Assembly: GCF_001874145.1 (NCBI RefSeq)
Contig: NZ_MPCX01000005.1
Span: 124,001 to 188,000, forward strand
DNA from: Lacinutrix sp. MedPE-SW
Lineage (GTDB): Bacteria > Bacteroidota > Bacteroidia > Flavobacteriales > Flavobacteriaceae
Direction of reading: 5' to 3'
DNA: 64,000 nt
Part shown: positions 10,853 through 19,804 of the stretch, piece by piece
Layout of the letters: each line of letters opens with the position of its first letter
Position numbering within the stretch: the stretch's first letter is position 1
Program-made: the position numbers and the translations under genes
Notes under the pieces: generated by a model
Seen by the model: the letters and a program-made list of their open reading frames with translations, nothing else
What the model was told of the DNA's origin: nothing
The model's database searches: none

Positions 10853-12160
10853 TTAAGCTGTTACAACTTCACCATACAAATCAAAATCCTCAGCTTCAAT
10901 AATTTTTACCGTTGTGTATTCTCCTGTTTTTAAATACACTGTTTTAGCATCTATTAAAACCTCATTATCTACATCTGGAGAGTCAAATTCTGTACGACCA
11001 ACAAAGTAGTTTCCTTCTTTTCTATCGATAACTACTTTAAATTCTTGACCTATTTTTGCTTGGTTTAATTCCCAAGAAATTTGAGATTGAATTTCCATTA
11101 TTTCATTTACACGTTGCATTTTCACTTCTTCTGGAACATCGTCTTCTAAATTAAATGCATGTGTGTTTTCTTCGTGAGAATATGTAAAACAACCTAAACG
11201 CTCAAATCGCATTTCGCGAACCCATTCTTTTAGTTCTTGAAAATTTTCTTCGGTTTCACCAGGATATCCAGCAATTAGAGTTGTACGAATTGTCATTTCT
11301 GGAACTTTAGCTCTAAACTCTTTAAGTAGTTTTGTGGTTTTTTCTTTTGTAGTACCACGACGCATACTTTTTAATATATTATCGCTAATGTGTTGTAACG
11401 GAATATCTAAATAATTACAAATTTTTGGTTCGCGTTTCATTATATCTAATACATCCATTGGGAATCCTGTTGGGAATGCATAATGTAAACGAATCCACTC
11501 GATACCTTCAACTTTTACTAAGTTTTCCAATAACTCTGCAAGGTTTCGTTTTTTGTATAAATCTAAACCGTAGTACGTTAAATCTTGAGCAATAAGTATT
11601 AATTCTTTAACGCCATTGGCTGCTAATTTTTCTGCTTCGGTTACTAAATCTTCAATTGGTGTACTTTTATGCTTTCCTCTCATTAAAGGAATTGCACAAA
11701 AACTACAAGGTCTATCGCAACCTTCGGCTATTTTTAAATACGCATAGTTTTTTGGTGTTGTTGTTAAACGCTCACCAATAAGCTCGTGTTTATAATCTGC
11801 ACCTAAAGCTTTTAATAAACCTGGTAATTCTGTAGTACCAAAATATTGATCGACATTTGGTATTTCCTTTTCCAAGTCTGGCTTATATCTTTCAGATAAA
11901 CATCCTGTTACAAAAACTTTATCTACATCACCATCTTCCTTTTTTTGCATGTACTCCAAAATGGTGTTCACACTTTCTTCCTTTGCATTATTAATAAAAC
12001 CACATGTGTTTATTACAACAATATTTCCTTCTTGTTCATGTACAACTTCTTTGCCATTGGCTTTAAGTTGTCCCATTAACACTTCGCTATCGTAAACATT
12101 TTTACTACAGCCTAGTGTTATTACATTAATCTTGTTCTTTTTAAGTGATTTTGTTCTCAT
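10853..12160 (-). CDS. rimO: Ribosomal protein S12 methylthiotransferase RimO
   Basis: RimO is a radical-SAM enzyme that adds a methylthio group to an aspartate of ribosomal protein S12. The N-terminal UPF0004 domain has cysteines 18, 53 and 87 for one iron-sulfur cluster. The radical-SAM CxxxCxxC is C148-D-R-P-C152-S-F-C155. A C-terminal TRAM-like domain is present. L-G-C-S-K-N-V-Y-D-S-E and R-G-K-H-K-S separate it from MiaB. The 435-residue length is normal. A strong TAnnTTTG element lies upstream at 12220-12227. Confidence 0.97.
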   Translation of the reverse strand: MRTKSLKKNKINVITLGCSKNVYDSEVLMGQLKANGKEVVHEQEGNIVVINTCGFINNAKEESVNTILEYMQKKEDGDVDKVFVTGCLSERYKPDLEKEIPNVDQYFGTTELPGLLKALGADYKHELIGERLTTTPKNYAYLKIAEGCDRPCSFCAIPLMRGKHKSTPIEDLVTEAEKLAANGVKELILIAQDLTYYGLDLYKKRNLAELLENLVKVEGIEWIRLHYAFPTGFPMDVLDIMKREPKICNYLDIPLQHISDNILKSMRRGTTKEKTTKLLKEFRAKVPEMTIRTTLIAGYPGETEENFQELKEWVREMRFERLGCFTYSHEENTHAFNLEDDVPEEVKMQRVNEIMEIQSQISWELNQAKIGQEFKVVIDRKEGNYFVGRTEFDSPDVDNEVLIDAKTVYLKTGEYTTVKIIEAEDFDLYGEVVTA

Positions 12161-12219
12161 ACTCTTTTTTCCATATTACTGGAAATACCATTTAGTGATA
12201 CTATTACATTTTCGGTCTG

Positions 12220-12227
12220 CAAAGATA
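12220..12227 (-). promoter_or_regulatory. -7 element for rimO
   Basis: The minus strand reads TATCTTTG, a perfect TAnnTTTG, about 60 bases upstream of the rimO start. No convincing -33 TTG was found. Confidence 0.55.
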
Positions 12228-12270
12228 CGTAATGATTTGAGATTGACAGTCGTTGATTATTATTTATCTA

Positions 12271-13920
12271 TTAATTATACTGTTTTGGAGCTATACGTGC
12301 TTTTGAAGCTTGCTCGTAAGCATATGTCCAATTAAGTAAATCTAATTCTTTTTGTGGTTTTGTAATAAATGTTAAACCTTTTGGTTCGCCGTTTTTACTA
12401 TAACCCATTGGTACTGTTATAGCAGGATATTCTGCGACGGCTGCATAGCCAGCATGATAGTTATTAATTGAAACGAACCCATCTAAATTATGCTTTTTAA
12501 TAGGCTGTAAAAAATAACTTCTTCCATTAAATTTGAGTGTGCGTTTTATTTTTGTGAACGCTGTATTAGTTGCTTTATCTTCTACAACACCTTTAAATAA
12601 AGACTGGCCATAAGGTGCATTAAGTAATGAGTCTTGGTTATTATACTTTATAATATCACTAACTGAGCTTAAATTTAAATTTGGGTTTGCATATTTTTCA
12701 AGATACTCTGGTAAATCGTTTTTCATATCTAAATTTAGCAGTCTTAAAAAATCTGGTAATTCAATTTCTGGTTCTTCAATTTCTATTATTGTAGCACCTT
12801 GTGCTTTTAAAACTGTTAACGCATTGGAATACAAACTATCTTTTAATAAGCGTTTGTAAGCACCTAATCGTTTTCCTTGTAAGTCTTTTTTATTATAATT
12901 ATTAGAGTAAAAACCATTAATCAAATCGGTTTTTATAGATTTAGAATCTTTTGCATCATAACCTAACATAGCGTCTAAAACAATTGCATTATCGGTAACA
13001 TTTTTTGTAATTGGTCCAGCTGTATCTAAAGTTAAAGAAATAGGTATTATTCCTGTTCGACTTAATAAGCCAATAGTTGGTTTTAAACCAACTACTGAGT
13101 TTTGACTTGCTGGAGATAAAATAGAACCTGAAGTTTCACTACCTATTGCTGCAACACAAAAATTTGCAGCTACCGCAACACCACTACCAGAACTAGAACC
13201 ACCAGTATCTATTATTCGTCTTCCATAAGGATTTAATGTTTGACCACCAACGGCACTGTAACCGCTTGGGCAATCGCCACAAAAGAAATAAGCCCATTCA
13301 CTGAGGTTAGCTTTACCTAAAATTATAGCGCCATGGCTTTTTAAACGCTCAACAATAAAAGCGTCTTCGGTTTGGTTATTAGATAATGCAATTGCGCCAG
13401 CAGTTGTAGCCATACCTTTTGTGTTAATGTTATCTTTTAACAAAATTGGCATACCAAATATTGGATGACGCTCGGCTGTAGTTTTTATTTCGGCATCTGC
13501 AATTTTAGCTAATTCAATGGCATTTGGATTTATTGCTATAACAGAATTTAAACTTAATTCATTTTCTCTGTCAAACTGGCGTATTCTGTACAAATAAAAT
13601 TTCACCAATTGCTCATAACTTAACTTGCCTTCTCTTATGTTTTTTTGAATTATTGGTATATTTTGTTCTAGTATAAGTGGCTTTAAAGCATCGTAATTTA
13701 CTTGATTAAAACCAATAAGTGACTCGTTAATATCTTTCCAAAGTGTTTCGTTTTTTAAAAATTTAGAATCTAAAACTTTAAACTCTCTAAAATCTTTTAT
13801 TGCAACTGCCGAGTCTGATTTCTCTTCAATTTCATTAACTTTAATGTCTGTTTTCTTTACTTCTTTACAATTATTTAGTAAGAAAATTGTTATTAAAATA
13901 AATAGTATGTTTTGTTTCAT
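12271..13920 (-). CDS. Amidase-signature lipoprotein
   Basis: This 549-residue protein of the amidase signature family has a lipoprotein signal peptide (Cys18 in LNNCKE), so it is likely anchored in the envelope. The catalytic Ser-cisSer-Lys set is visible: Lys162 in L-L-K-D-N-I-N, the Gly/Ser-rich G-G-S-S-S-G-S-G at 240-247, and the nucleophile Ser266 in G-S-E-T-S-G-S-I. It hydrolyses some amide substrate; the specificity cannot be read. GatA is unlikely because of the export signal and the absence of gatB/gatC. It is divergent from the serine hydrolase gene across a gap of about 100 bases. Confidence 0.92.
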   Translation of the reverse strand: MKQNILFILITIFLLNNCKEVKKTDIKVNEIEEKSDSAVAIKDFREFKVLDSKFLKNETLWKDINESLIGFNQVNYDALKPLILEQNIPIIQKNIREGKLSYEQLVKFYLYRIRQFDRENELSLNSVIAINPNAIELAKIADAEIKTTAERHPIFGMPILLKDNINTKGMATTAGAIALSNNQTEDAFIVERLKSHGAIILGKANLSEWAYFFCGDCPSGYSAVGGQTLNPYGRRIIDTGGSSSGSGVAVAANFCVAAIGSETSGSILSPASQNSVVGLKPTIGLLSRTGIIPISLTLDTAGPITKNVTDNAIVLDAMLGYDAKDSKSIKTDLINGFYSNNYNKKDLQGKRLGAYKRLLKDSLYSNALTVLKAQGATIIEIEEPEIELPDFLRLLNLDMKNDLPEYLEKYANPNLNLSSVSDIIKYNNQDSLLNAPYGQSLFKGVVEDKATNTAFTKIKRTLKFNGRSYFLQPIKKHNLDGFVSINNYHAGYAAVAEYPAITVPMGYSKNGEPKGLTFITKPQKELDLLNWTYAYEQASKARIAPKQYN

Positions 13921-14017
13921 TTTTTAAATTTTATTTAAAAATACAAAACGCAACTTAAAGTTTTAGGTTTTAAACCTTATTCTATCTTTTAAGTCTTATT
14001 AATTAAAACGAATACAA

Positions 14018-15100
14018 ATGAAAAAATTCTTCTTTTTTATATTAAGCATTGTTTTTATTTCTAGTTGCTCTACAGAAAATTCTGAAAACCAAAATGAAAC
14101 TATAAACCCAACAACTACTGAAGCTTTTTATTTTCCACCAAATGATAGTGAGAAATGGGAAACTACAGACGCTTCAGCATTAAATTGGAACGTTAATGCT
14201 ACTCAAGAACTTTCAAACTTTTTAGAGATAAATAACACTAAAGGTTTTATAATACTTTACAAAGGAAAAATAGTTATAGAAAATTATTTTAACAACCATG
14301 ATGCTAATAGCAATTGGTATTGGGCAAGCGCAGGAAAAACTTTAACTACAGCCGTTTCTGGCATTGCAGAAGACCAAGGCATTATTAATATAAATGATAA
14401 AGTTTCACAGTATTTAGGTACTGGATGGACAAGTGCTACTTTAGATAAAGAAGACTTAATTACTTGTAAACATTTATTATCTATGTCTTCTGGACTTGAT
14501 GATACTTTAGGAGACTCTACTTCACCAGAAAACTTACAATATATTGCTGATGCTGGAAGCCGTTGGGCTTACCATAATGTTTATGTGAAAATGCAGGATG
14601 TTATAGCTCAAGCTAGTAATCAAGATTGGAACTCATATTTTAATTCTAATTTAAAAAACAGAATAGGCATGAATGGTGCTTGGTTACCACTTGGAGATCT
14701 AAATGTATATTGGAGTAACACGCGTAGTATGGCTAGGTTTGGTTTATTAATTGCCGCTAACGGTAAATGGGAAAACACACAAATTGTATCTGCCAATTTT
14801 TTAAGTGAGGCCACACAAACAAGTCAAAATATTAACGAAGCTTATGGCTATTTATGGTGGTTAAATGGAAAATCTAGTTATCACCTACCACAAAGTCAAC
14901 TAGAATTTCCCGGAAGTTTAGTGCCTAATGCACCAAACGATATGTATTGTGCTTTAGGCAAAAACGACCAAAAAATTTATATTGTTCCAAGTAAAGATTT
15001 AGTAGTTATTAGAATGGGAGACGCTGCAGATGATGAAAACTTTGCTTTGTCATCGTTTGATAATGATTTATGGGAAAAAATTAATCTAGTAATTAATTAA
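14018..15100 (+). CDS. Serine hydrolase lipoprotein (beta-lactamase class C family)
   Basis: This 360-residue protein has a lipobox signal peptide (Cys17 in FISSCST). The class-C/esterase motifs are present: S-x-x-K as Ser104-A-G-Lys107, and Y-x-N as Tyr185-His-Asn187. It is more likely an esterase or D-aminopeptidase-like enzyme than an antibiotic-resistance beta-lactamase, because such lipoproteins are common in this phylum and no resistance context is seen. It stands alone, divergent from the amidase gene. Confidence 0.88.
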   Translation: MKKFFFFILSIVFISSCSTENSENQNETINPTTTEAFYFPPNDSEKWETTDASALNWNVNATQELSNFLEINNTKGFIILYKGKIVIENYFNNHDANSNWYWASAGKTLTTAVSGIAEDQGIININDKVSQYLGTGWTSATLDKEDLITCKHLLSMSSGLDDTLGDSTSPENLQYIADAGSRWAYHNVYVKMQDVIAQASNQDWNSYFNSNLKNRIGMNGAWLPLGDLNVYWSNTRSMARFGLLIAANGKWENTQIVSANFLSEATQTSQNINEAYGYLWWLNGKSSYHLPQSQLEFPGSLVPNAPNDMYCALGKNDQKIYIVPSKDLVVIRMGDAADDENFALSSFDNDLWEKINLVIN

Positions 15101-15264
15101 CTCCTCTTTATTAAACTCACAACAACTAACTAACAGTCAGAAACTTAAAATTTACAACCTTTATAGTTATGTTAATTACAACAAAACCATACATTAATAA
15201 AGTTAATTTTCTTTTGTAGAAAAATAATAAGTTTAGCTATATTCACGCACTAAACTTAATCAAT

Positions 15265-16251
15265 ATGAAAAAAATTACCTTATTACTAGCAGTATCTCTG
15301 CTAATTTTTGGATGCTCTAGCGACGACAGTCCAAACGAAGAAAACCAACAAAATAGTTGTGCCTTACCTGTTAATTTATCTGTACAAAATTTAACAAATA
15401 CAACTGCGTCTTTTAACTGGGATGTAAGCATAAGCTCTTCTTTATACCAAGTAGAATATGGTACTTTTGGCTTTTCTCAAGGTAGTGGAATAACTTTAAC
15501 CGTTCCTGACACTTACACATCTGTACAAAACTTACAACCACAAACACAATATAGCTTTTATACTCGCGTATTTTGTAATGAATCTCAAACTTATAGTAAT
15601 TGGGCAGGACCATTTTCGTTTGTTACATTAGACAGTAATCCTTTTTGTGAGGACCCAACTAATTTTACAGAAGATGTTTATCCAGACTCTATAACGCATA
15701 ATAAAATAGATTTATATTGGAGTTCACCAAGTTCTGGAGGATCTGAAATACAATATGGAGTACAAGGTTTTAACTTAGGTAGTGGCACTACACAAATTGA
15801 ACCAGATTTTTATGATCAATCTGCATCTATAAACAATTTAAACTCTGAAACAACTTATGATTTTTATGTAAGAAATGTTTGTGAAGACTCTGGATTTAGT
15901 TCATGGGTTGGACCAGTTTCTATCACAACTTTAAACGAGCCATCAAACCCTAATTGTATAGATCCATTTAATTTTACATCTACTTCATCTGGAACAAATA
16001 ATGATGGAAGTAAATATTTTGATTTTACTTGGGATTACGAAAGCTCTCAAAACAGTTGGGAAATAGCTATTGTTGAAGCAGGAACTGCTTTTAATACTAG
16101 TAGTGTAACTGCTACTTCTTTTTCTCCTGTAAGGGTAAGTTATGGCGGTGTTACTTCTGGACAAGCTTATGATTTTTATATACGATCTAATTGTGGTGGA
16201 ACTAATGGTTTTAGTGATTGGGTTGGCCCAATAACAGTTACTGCTCAATAG
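15265..16251 (+). CDS. Lipoprotein with three fibronectin-III-like repeats
   Basis: This 328-residue protein has a lipobox signal (Cys17 in IFGCSSD). Three repeats of about 95 residues follow, at roughly 32-120, 126-220 and 228-328. Each ends with a pattern like Y-x-F-Y-x-R-x-x-C then S-x-W-x-G-P-x-x-x-x-T. These are fibronectin type-III-like modules with a conserved Cys, as found in Bacteroidota surface proteins. It has no catalytic domain or type-9 sorting domain. It probably has an adhesive or spacer role at the cell surface. A strong terminator follows. Confidence 0.85.
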   Translation: MKKITLLLAVSLLIFGCSSDDSPNEENQQNSCALPVNLSVQNLTNTTASFNWDVSISSSLYQVEYGTFGFSQGSGITLTVPDTYTSVQNLQPQTQYSFYTRVFCNESQTYSNWAGPFSFVTLDSNPFCEDPTNFTEDVYPDSITHNKIDLYWSSPSSGGSEIQYGVQGFNLGSGTTQIEPDFYDQSASINNLNSETTYDFYVRNVCEDSGFSSWVGPVSITTLNEPSNPNCIDPFNFTSTSSGTNNDGSKYFDFTWDYESSQNSWEIAIVEAGTAFNTSSVTATSFSPVRVSYGGVTSGQAYDFYIRSNCGGTNGFSDWVGPITVTAQ

Positions 16252-16271
16252 TATTTAAAACAATAACTCAT

Positions 16272-16311
16272 AAAAAAAAGCCTTCGAAATAAATTTCGAA
16301 GGCTTTTTTTT
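16272..16311 (+). terminator. Bidirectional terminator between fn3 lipoprotein and ftsY
   Basis: AAAAAAAAGCCTTCGAAAT pairs with ATTTCGAAGGCTTTTTTT. It is flanked by A and T runs on both sides, so it can end the plus-strand lipoprotein transcript and the convergent minus-strand ftsY transcript. Confidence 0.9.
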
Positions 16312-16335
16312 ATAGAATTTTGTTACATATTTTTT

Positions 16336-17310
16336 CTATTTAAAGAAAGAGTCTACAAACTCGTATTTATTAAATACCTGCAAATCTTCAATACCTTCAC
16401 CAACACCAATATATTTTACTGGTATTTGAAATTGATCACTAATACCAATTACAACGCCACCTTTTGCTGTGCCATCTAATTTAGTAACTGCTAATGATGT
16501 TACTTCTGTAGCTGCTGTAAATTGTTTAGCTTGCTCAAATGCGTTTTGTCCTGTAGAACCATCTAAAACTAGTAATACATCATGTGGTGCATCTCCTATA
16601 ACTTTTTGCATTACACGTTTTACCTTGGTTAACTCATTCATTAAATTAACTTTATTGTGTAAACGTCCTGCCGTATCAATAATTATAACATCGGCATCTT
16701 GAGAAACTCCAGACTCAAGTGCATCAAAGGCAACACTTGCTGGGTCACTTCCCATTTCTTGTCTTATCATTGGCACATCTACTCTATCTGCCCAAACTTG
16801 TAATTGGTCTATTGCTGCAGCTCTAAAAGTATCTGCAGCTCCTAATACAACTTTTAATCCTTGTTTTTTAAATTGATAAGCAAGCTTACCTATAGTTGTA
16901 GTTTTACCAACACCGTTTACTCCTACCACCATTAAAACATATGGTGTTTTTTTACCATTTTCTTGAGGTGGCAATGTTGGTATTTTATATTCTGTTTCTT
17001 CGCCAGAGTTAGTTTCACTTAATAATCCTGCAATTTCTTCTCTAAGAATTCTATTAAGCTCATCTGTACCTAAATATTTATCTTTAGCAACACGAGCTTC
17101 TATACGCTCAATTACTTTTAATGTAGTATTTACACCAACATCACTAGAGACTAATACTTCTTCTAAATTATCTAAAACATCGTCATCGACTTTAGATTTT
17201 CCAGCAACTGCTTTACTAAGTTTCCCTAAAAAACTAGTGCTTGTTTTTTCTAAACCTTTATCTAAGGTTTCTTTTTTTTCTGAAGAAAATATTTTTTTAA
17301 AAAAACTCAT
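16336..17310 (-). CDS. ftsY: Signal recognition particle receptor FtsY
   Basis: FtsY is the SRP receptor GTPase that targets ribosomes to SecYEG/YidC. The 324-residue protein has an N-domain four-helix bundle (about 15-100) and a G-domain. The G-domain shows the P-loop G-V-N-G-V-G-K-T-T-T, the D-T-A-G-R motif, T-K-L-D-G-T-A-K-G-G and the closing G-V-G-E-G-I-E-D-L. The acidic A-domain is very short, as usual in Bacteroidota. It is the last gene of the rpmB-rpmG-DUF4295-ftsY block. Confidence 0.97.
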   Translation of the reverse strand: MSFFKKIFSSEKKETLDKGLEKTSTSFLGKLSKAVAGKSKVDDDVLDNLEEVLVSSDVGVNTTLKVIERIEARVAKDKYLGTDELNRILREEIAGLLSETNSGEETEYKIPTLPPQENGKKTPYVLMVVGVNGVGKTTTIGKLAYQFKKQGLKVVLGAADTFRAAAIDQLQVWADRVDVPMIRQEMGSDPASVAFDALESGVSQDADVIIIDTAGRLHNKVNLMNELTKVKRVMQKVIGDAPHDVLLVLDGSTGQNAFEQAKQFTAATEVTSLAVTKLDGTAKGGVVIGISDQFQIPVKYIGVGEGIEDLQVFNKYEFVDSFFK

Positions 17311-17424
17311 TGGCTGTTTTTTCTATTAAGTGTTAATTAAAATTTTAATAGCAATAGTCAAGCCTTAAATTTAAAACTGAAACATTGTCATTAATTATTG
17401 TAAAGTAACGTAATATTTTGACAT

Positions 17425-17458
17425 TAAAAAAGCCGCTCTCTATTTAGAAAGCAGCTTA
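17425..17458 (-). terminator. Terminator after the DUF4295 gene
   Basis: On the minus strand AAGCTGCTTTCT pairs with AGAGAGCGGCTT with two mismatches and is followed by six T. It separates the rpmB-rpmG-DUF4295 unit from ftsY, so ftsY may depend on read-through or its own promoter. Confidence 0.75.
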
Positions 17459-17481
17459 ATAAATTGTACATATAGTAAAAC

Positions 17482-17634
17482 TTATTTCTTGTTTAAGAAA
17501 TCGTTTACTAAATCTGGTGCCATAATTTTTTCAACAAACATGTATGCTCCTGTTTTAGGAGATTTTTCCATTCTGATTGCTTTAGACAATCTCTTAGATC
17601 CTGTTTGTAACGATGCTACTGATTTCTTTGCCAT
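17482..17634 (-). CDS. DUF4295 small protein
   Basis: This 50-residue basic protein is encoded from ATG 17634-17632 to the TAA ending at 17482. It begins M-A-K-K-S-V-A-S-L-Q-T-G and ends D-F-L-N-K-K. I recognise this as DUF4295, a Bacteroidota-specific family coded next to rpmG and rpmB. The position, the basic composition and the size all suggest association with the ribosome, but no function is established. It starts 21 bases after the rpmG stop. Confidence 0.9.
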   Translation of the reverse strand: MAKKSVASLQTGSKRLSKAIRMEKSPKTGAYMFVEKIMAPDLVNDFLNKK

Positions 17635-17655
17635 AATTCTAAAAAATTATCTTAA

Positions 17656-17838
17656 TTACTTAATTTCTTTGTGAACAGTCATTTTCTTTAAGATTGGATT
17701 AAATTTCTTTATCTCCATTCTATCAGGTGTGTTCTTTTTATTCTTAGTCGTAATATAACGAGAAGTTCCTGGTTGCCCAGAAGCTTTATGCTCTGTACAT
17801 TCTAATATTACTTGTACTCTGTTACCTTTTTTTGCCAT
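17656..17838 (-). CDS. rpmG: 50S ribosomal protein L33
   Basis: This 60-residue protein has the L33 pattern [15 protein letters not shown], then [13 protein letters not shown] and L-K-K-Y-like NPILKK. It has only one cysteine, so it is the zinc-independent (C-) type. It sits between rpmB and the DUF4295 gene in one transcript. Confidence 0.97.
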   Translation of the reverse strand: MAKKGNRVQVILECTEHKASGQPGTSRYITTKNKKNTPDRMEIKKFNPILKKMTVHKEIK

Positions 17839-17896
17839 TGTAAAATTTCTTTTTTGTTATTTCCGCGCAAGCGAAAATCTCATCCTATATAGGCTA

Positions 17897-18133
17897 TTAT
17901 TTTATAAATCCTTTAGCTCTTGCATCTTTTAATGCAGCTGCGATACCAATCTTGTTGATTGTTTTTAAAGCAGATGTAGATACTTTTAAAGTTATCCACT
18001 TATCTTCTTCAGGAAGAAAAAAACGTTTTTTGATTAAGTTCGCGTTAAATTTACGCTTAGTCTTATTCATTGCATGCGATACGTTGTTTCCAACCATTGC
18101 TTTCTTTCCTGTAAGTTCACAAACTCTTGACAT
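17897..18133 (-). CDS. rpmB: 50S ribosomal protein L28
   Basis: This 78-residue protein begins M-S-R-V-C-E-L-T-G-K-K and contains N-N-V-S-H-A-M-N-K-T-K-R-K-F, the L28 signature. It has one cysteine only, so it probably lacks a zinc site. It is the first gene of the ribosomal unit, and a near-ideal Bacteroidota promoter lies 39-68 bases upstream. Confidence 0.97.
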   Translation of the reverse strand: MSRVCELTGKKAMVGNNVSHAMNKTKRKFNANLIKKRFFLPEEDKWITLKVSTSALKTINKIGIAAALKDARAKGFIK

Positions 18134-18171
18134 TACTTATAACTTTAAAATTGTTATTAAAATTCGAGGTG

Positions 18172-18201
18172 CAAATATATGAAATCTTTTAGTATTGACA
18201 A
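18172..18201 (-). promoter_or_regulatory. Promoter of rpmB-rpmG-DUF4295
   Basis: The minus strand reads TTG, 19 bases, then TATATTTG. Both the -33 TTG and the -7 TAnnTTTG match the sigma-A consensus of Bacteroidota with optimal spacing. Confidence 0.8.
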
Positions 18202-18212
18202 TCTGTTTTTTA

Positions 18213-19460
18213 TCAATTTTTAAAAATTTCTTTACTTAAAAGTTCTAAAGCCTTATTTACCGCCTTGTTTATAACCCTTAATCTATTATTTCCCAGCTCT
18301 AATTTTTGTGAAATTACTCCATTTTTTGATGCAAATGCAATAAAAACTGTACCAATTTCTGCTTGAGAATCTCCTTTTTCGGGTCCTGCATTACCTGTTG
18401 TAGCAATTGCAAAATCTGTTGCGTATAGTTTTTTGCATTGTACTGCCATTGCTTCTGCAACTTCTGCGCTTACTACTGAATGTTTATCTATTAATGCTTG
18501 TGAAACACCTAAAATATTTACTTTGCTTTGTGTTGCATAAGGTACAATAGCGCCTTTTAAATAGGCTGATGCTCCAGCATGTTGTGTAAATATTTGTGCT
18601 ATTTGACCTCCTGTACAACTTTCGGCTATGGATAGTGTTTTATTGTCTTGGGTAAGTTTTTTTGCTATTACTTCTTCTAAATCACCTTCGTCTTCAAAAC
18701 CTGTAAATATATCTTTTATTAATGGTAATACTGTATCTATTTGGGTTTCTATTTCTTTTAATAAAATGTCTTCGTCTAATCCAATTCCTGATAATCGCAA
18801 TCTTACTTTACCTAAACTTGGTAAATAAGCTAATTTAATATAATGTGGTAATGTGTTTTCCCAAGATTCTATACGTGAGGCAATAATACTTTCTCCTACA
18901 CCGTAGGTTAATAGCGTTTTATGTATAATATAAGGTCGTTCGTATTTTTCTTTTAGCCTAGGTATTACTTCTTTTACCATTAATTCTTTCATCTCAAAAG
19001 GCACTCCCGGCATAGAAATAAAGACTTTATCTTTTTTTTCTATCCACATTCCTGGTGCACTACCTACTAAATTCATTAATGGTTTTGCTTTTGATGGAAT
19101 TAAGGCTTGATCTAAGTTTACTTGTTGTATAGGTTGCTTTACAAAGTCTCGCCAAAGACGCTGTATATTTTCTGTGACTTGAGCATCTCTAATTAAGGTG
19201 TCGTTAAAATACTCTGCTATGGTATGCTTTGTAATATCGTCTTTTGTAGGACCTAAACCTCCTGTAATAATTATTATATCTGCATTTTCTTCAGCTTCTG
19301 CTAATGCTTTTAATATATGAGATTTTTCGTCTTGAACAGAGGTTATTTGGTAAACCGAAATACCTATGGCATTTAGTGCTTTACCTATATATGCTGAATT
19401 TGTATCTACAATTTGACCAATAAGGATTTCATCTCCAATGGTAATAATTTCGGCTTGCAT
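18213..19460 (-). CDS. cinA: CinA family nicotinamide-nucleotide amidohydrolase
   Basis: This 415-residue protein has the two-domain CinA layout. The N-terminal molybdopterin-binding-like domain contains E-I-I-T-I-G-D-E-I-L-I-G and T-G-G-L-G-P-T-K-D-D. The C-terminal PncC-like amidohydrolase domain contains A-E-S-C-T-G-G and T-G-N-A-G-P-E-K-G. It deamidates NMN to NaMN in pyridine-nucleotide salvage. Its start is directly adjacent to the stop of the HPt gene, so translation is probably coupled. Confidence 0.95.
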   Translation of the reverse strand: MQAEIITIGDEILIGQIVDTNSAYIGKALNAIGISVYQITSVQDEKSHILKALAEAEENADIIIITGGLGPTKDDITKHTIAEYFNDTLIRDAQVTENIQRLWRDFVKQPIQQVNLDQALIPSKAKPLMNLVGSAPGMWIEKKDKVFISMPGVPFEMKELMVKEVIPRLKEKYERPYIIHKTLLTYGVGESIIASRIESWENTLPHYIKLAYLPSLGKVRLRLSGIGLDEDILLKEIETQIDTVLPLIKDIFTGFEDEGDLEEVIAKKLTQDNKTLSIAESCTGGQIAQIFTQHAGASAYLKGAIVPYATQSKVNILGVSQALIDKHSVVSAEVAEAMAVQCKKLYATDFAIATTGNAGPEKGDSQAEIGTVFIAFASKNGVISQKLELGNNRLRVINKAVNKALELLSKEIFKN

Positions 19461-19802
19461 TTATAAACTAAAATCGCTTTTTATTTCTTTTGAAGCTTTT
19501 TCTATTGCTTCTAGCACAATTGCTAATTGTGGTTTTACATCTTCTCCTTCCTTTTTATACTTGCCCCAATCTTGTATTTCAATGAGTTTATCTAAAACTC
19601 CCAACTCAAAAACATCTACAGTAGGTTTCATTTTATGAGCGGTTTGGTAAGCTTGAAGCATGTTCTCATTTTCTACTGCTTGTTTTAAAAGTGCGGCATC
19701 GGCAGGAACTTCTTCTAAAAATGTTTCGGCTAATGCTAAAATAAAATCTTCGTCATTATCTGCAAGCTCACGTAGTCTATGTAATTTATAATATTTTTCC
19801 AT
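19461..19802 (-). CDS. Orphan HPt (histidine phosphotransfer) domain protein
   Basis: This 113-residue all-helical protein contains T-A-His56-K-M-K-P in the middle of a four-helix pattern. This is the HPt phospho-acceptor site (usual form H-K-x-K-G; here Pro replaces Gly). A single-domain HPt relays phosphate between receiver domains of hybrid kinases and response regulators. No kinase or regulator gene lies nearby, so partners are unknown. It is packed between the FAH-family gene and cinA without spacing. Confidence 0.85.
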   Translation of the reverse strand: MEKYYKLHRLRELADNDEDFILALAETFLEEVPADAALLKQAVENENMLQAYQTAHKMKPTVDVFELGVLDKLIEIQDWGKYKKEGEDVKPQLAIVLEAIEKASKEIKSDFSL

Positions 19803-19804
19803 TT

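Noticed and set aside
14018-15100. Antibiotic-resistance beta-lactamase
   Set aside because: The S-x-x-K and Y-x-N motifs are shared by esterases and peptidases; lipoprotein form and context give no sign of resistance.
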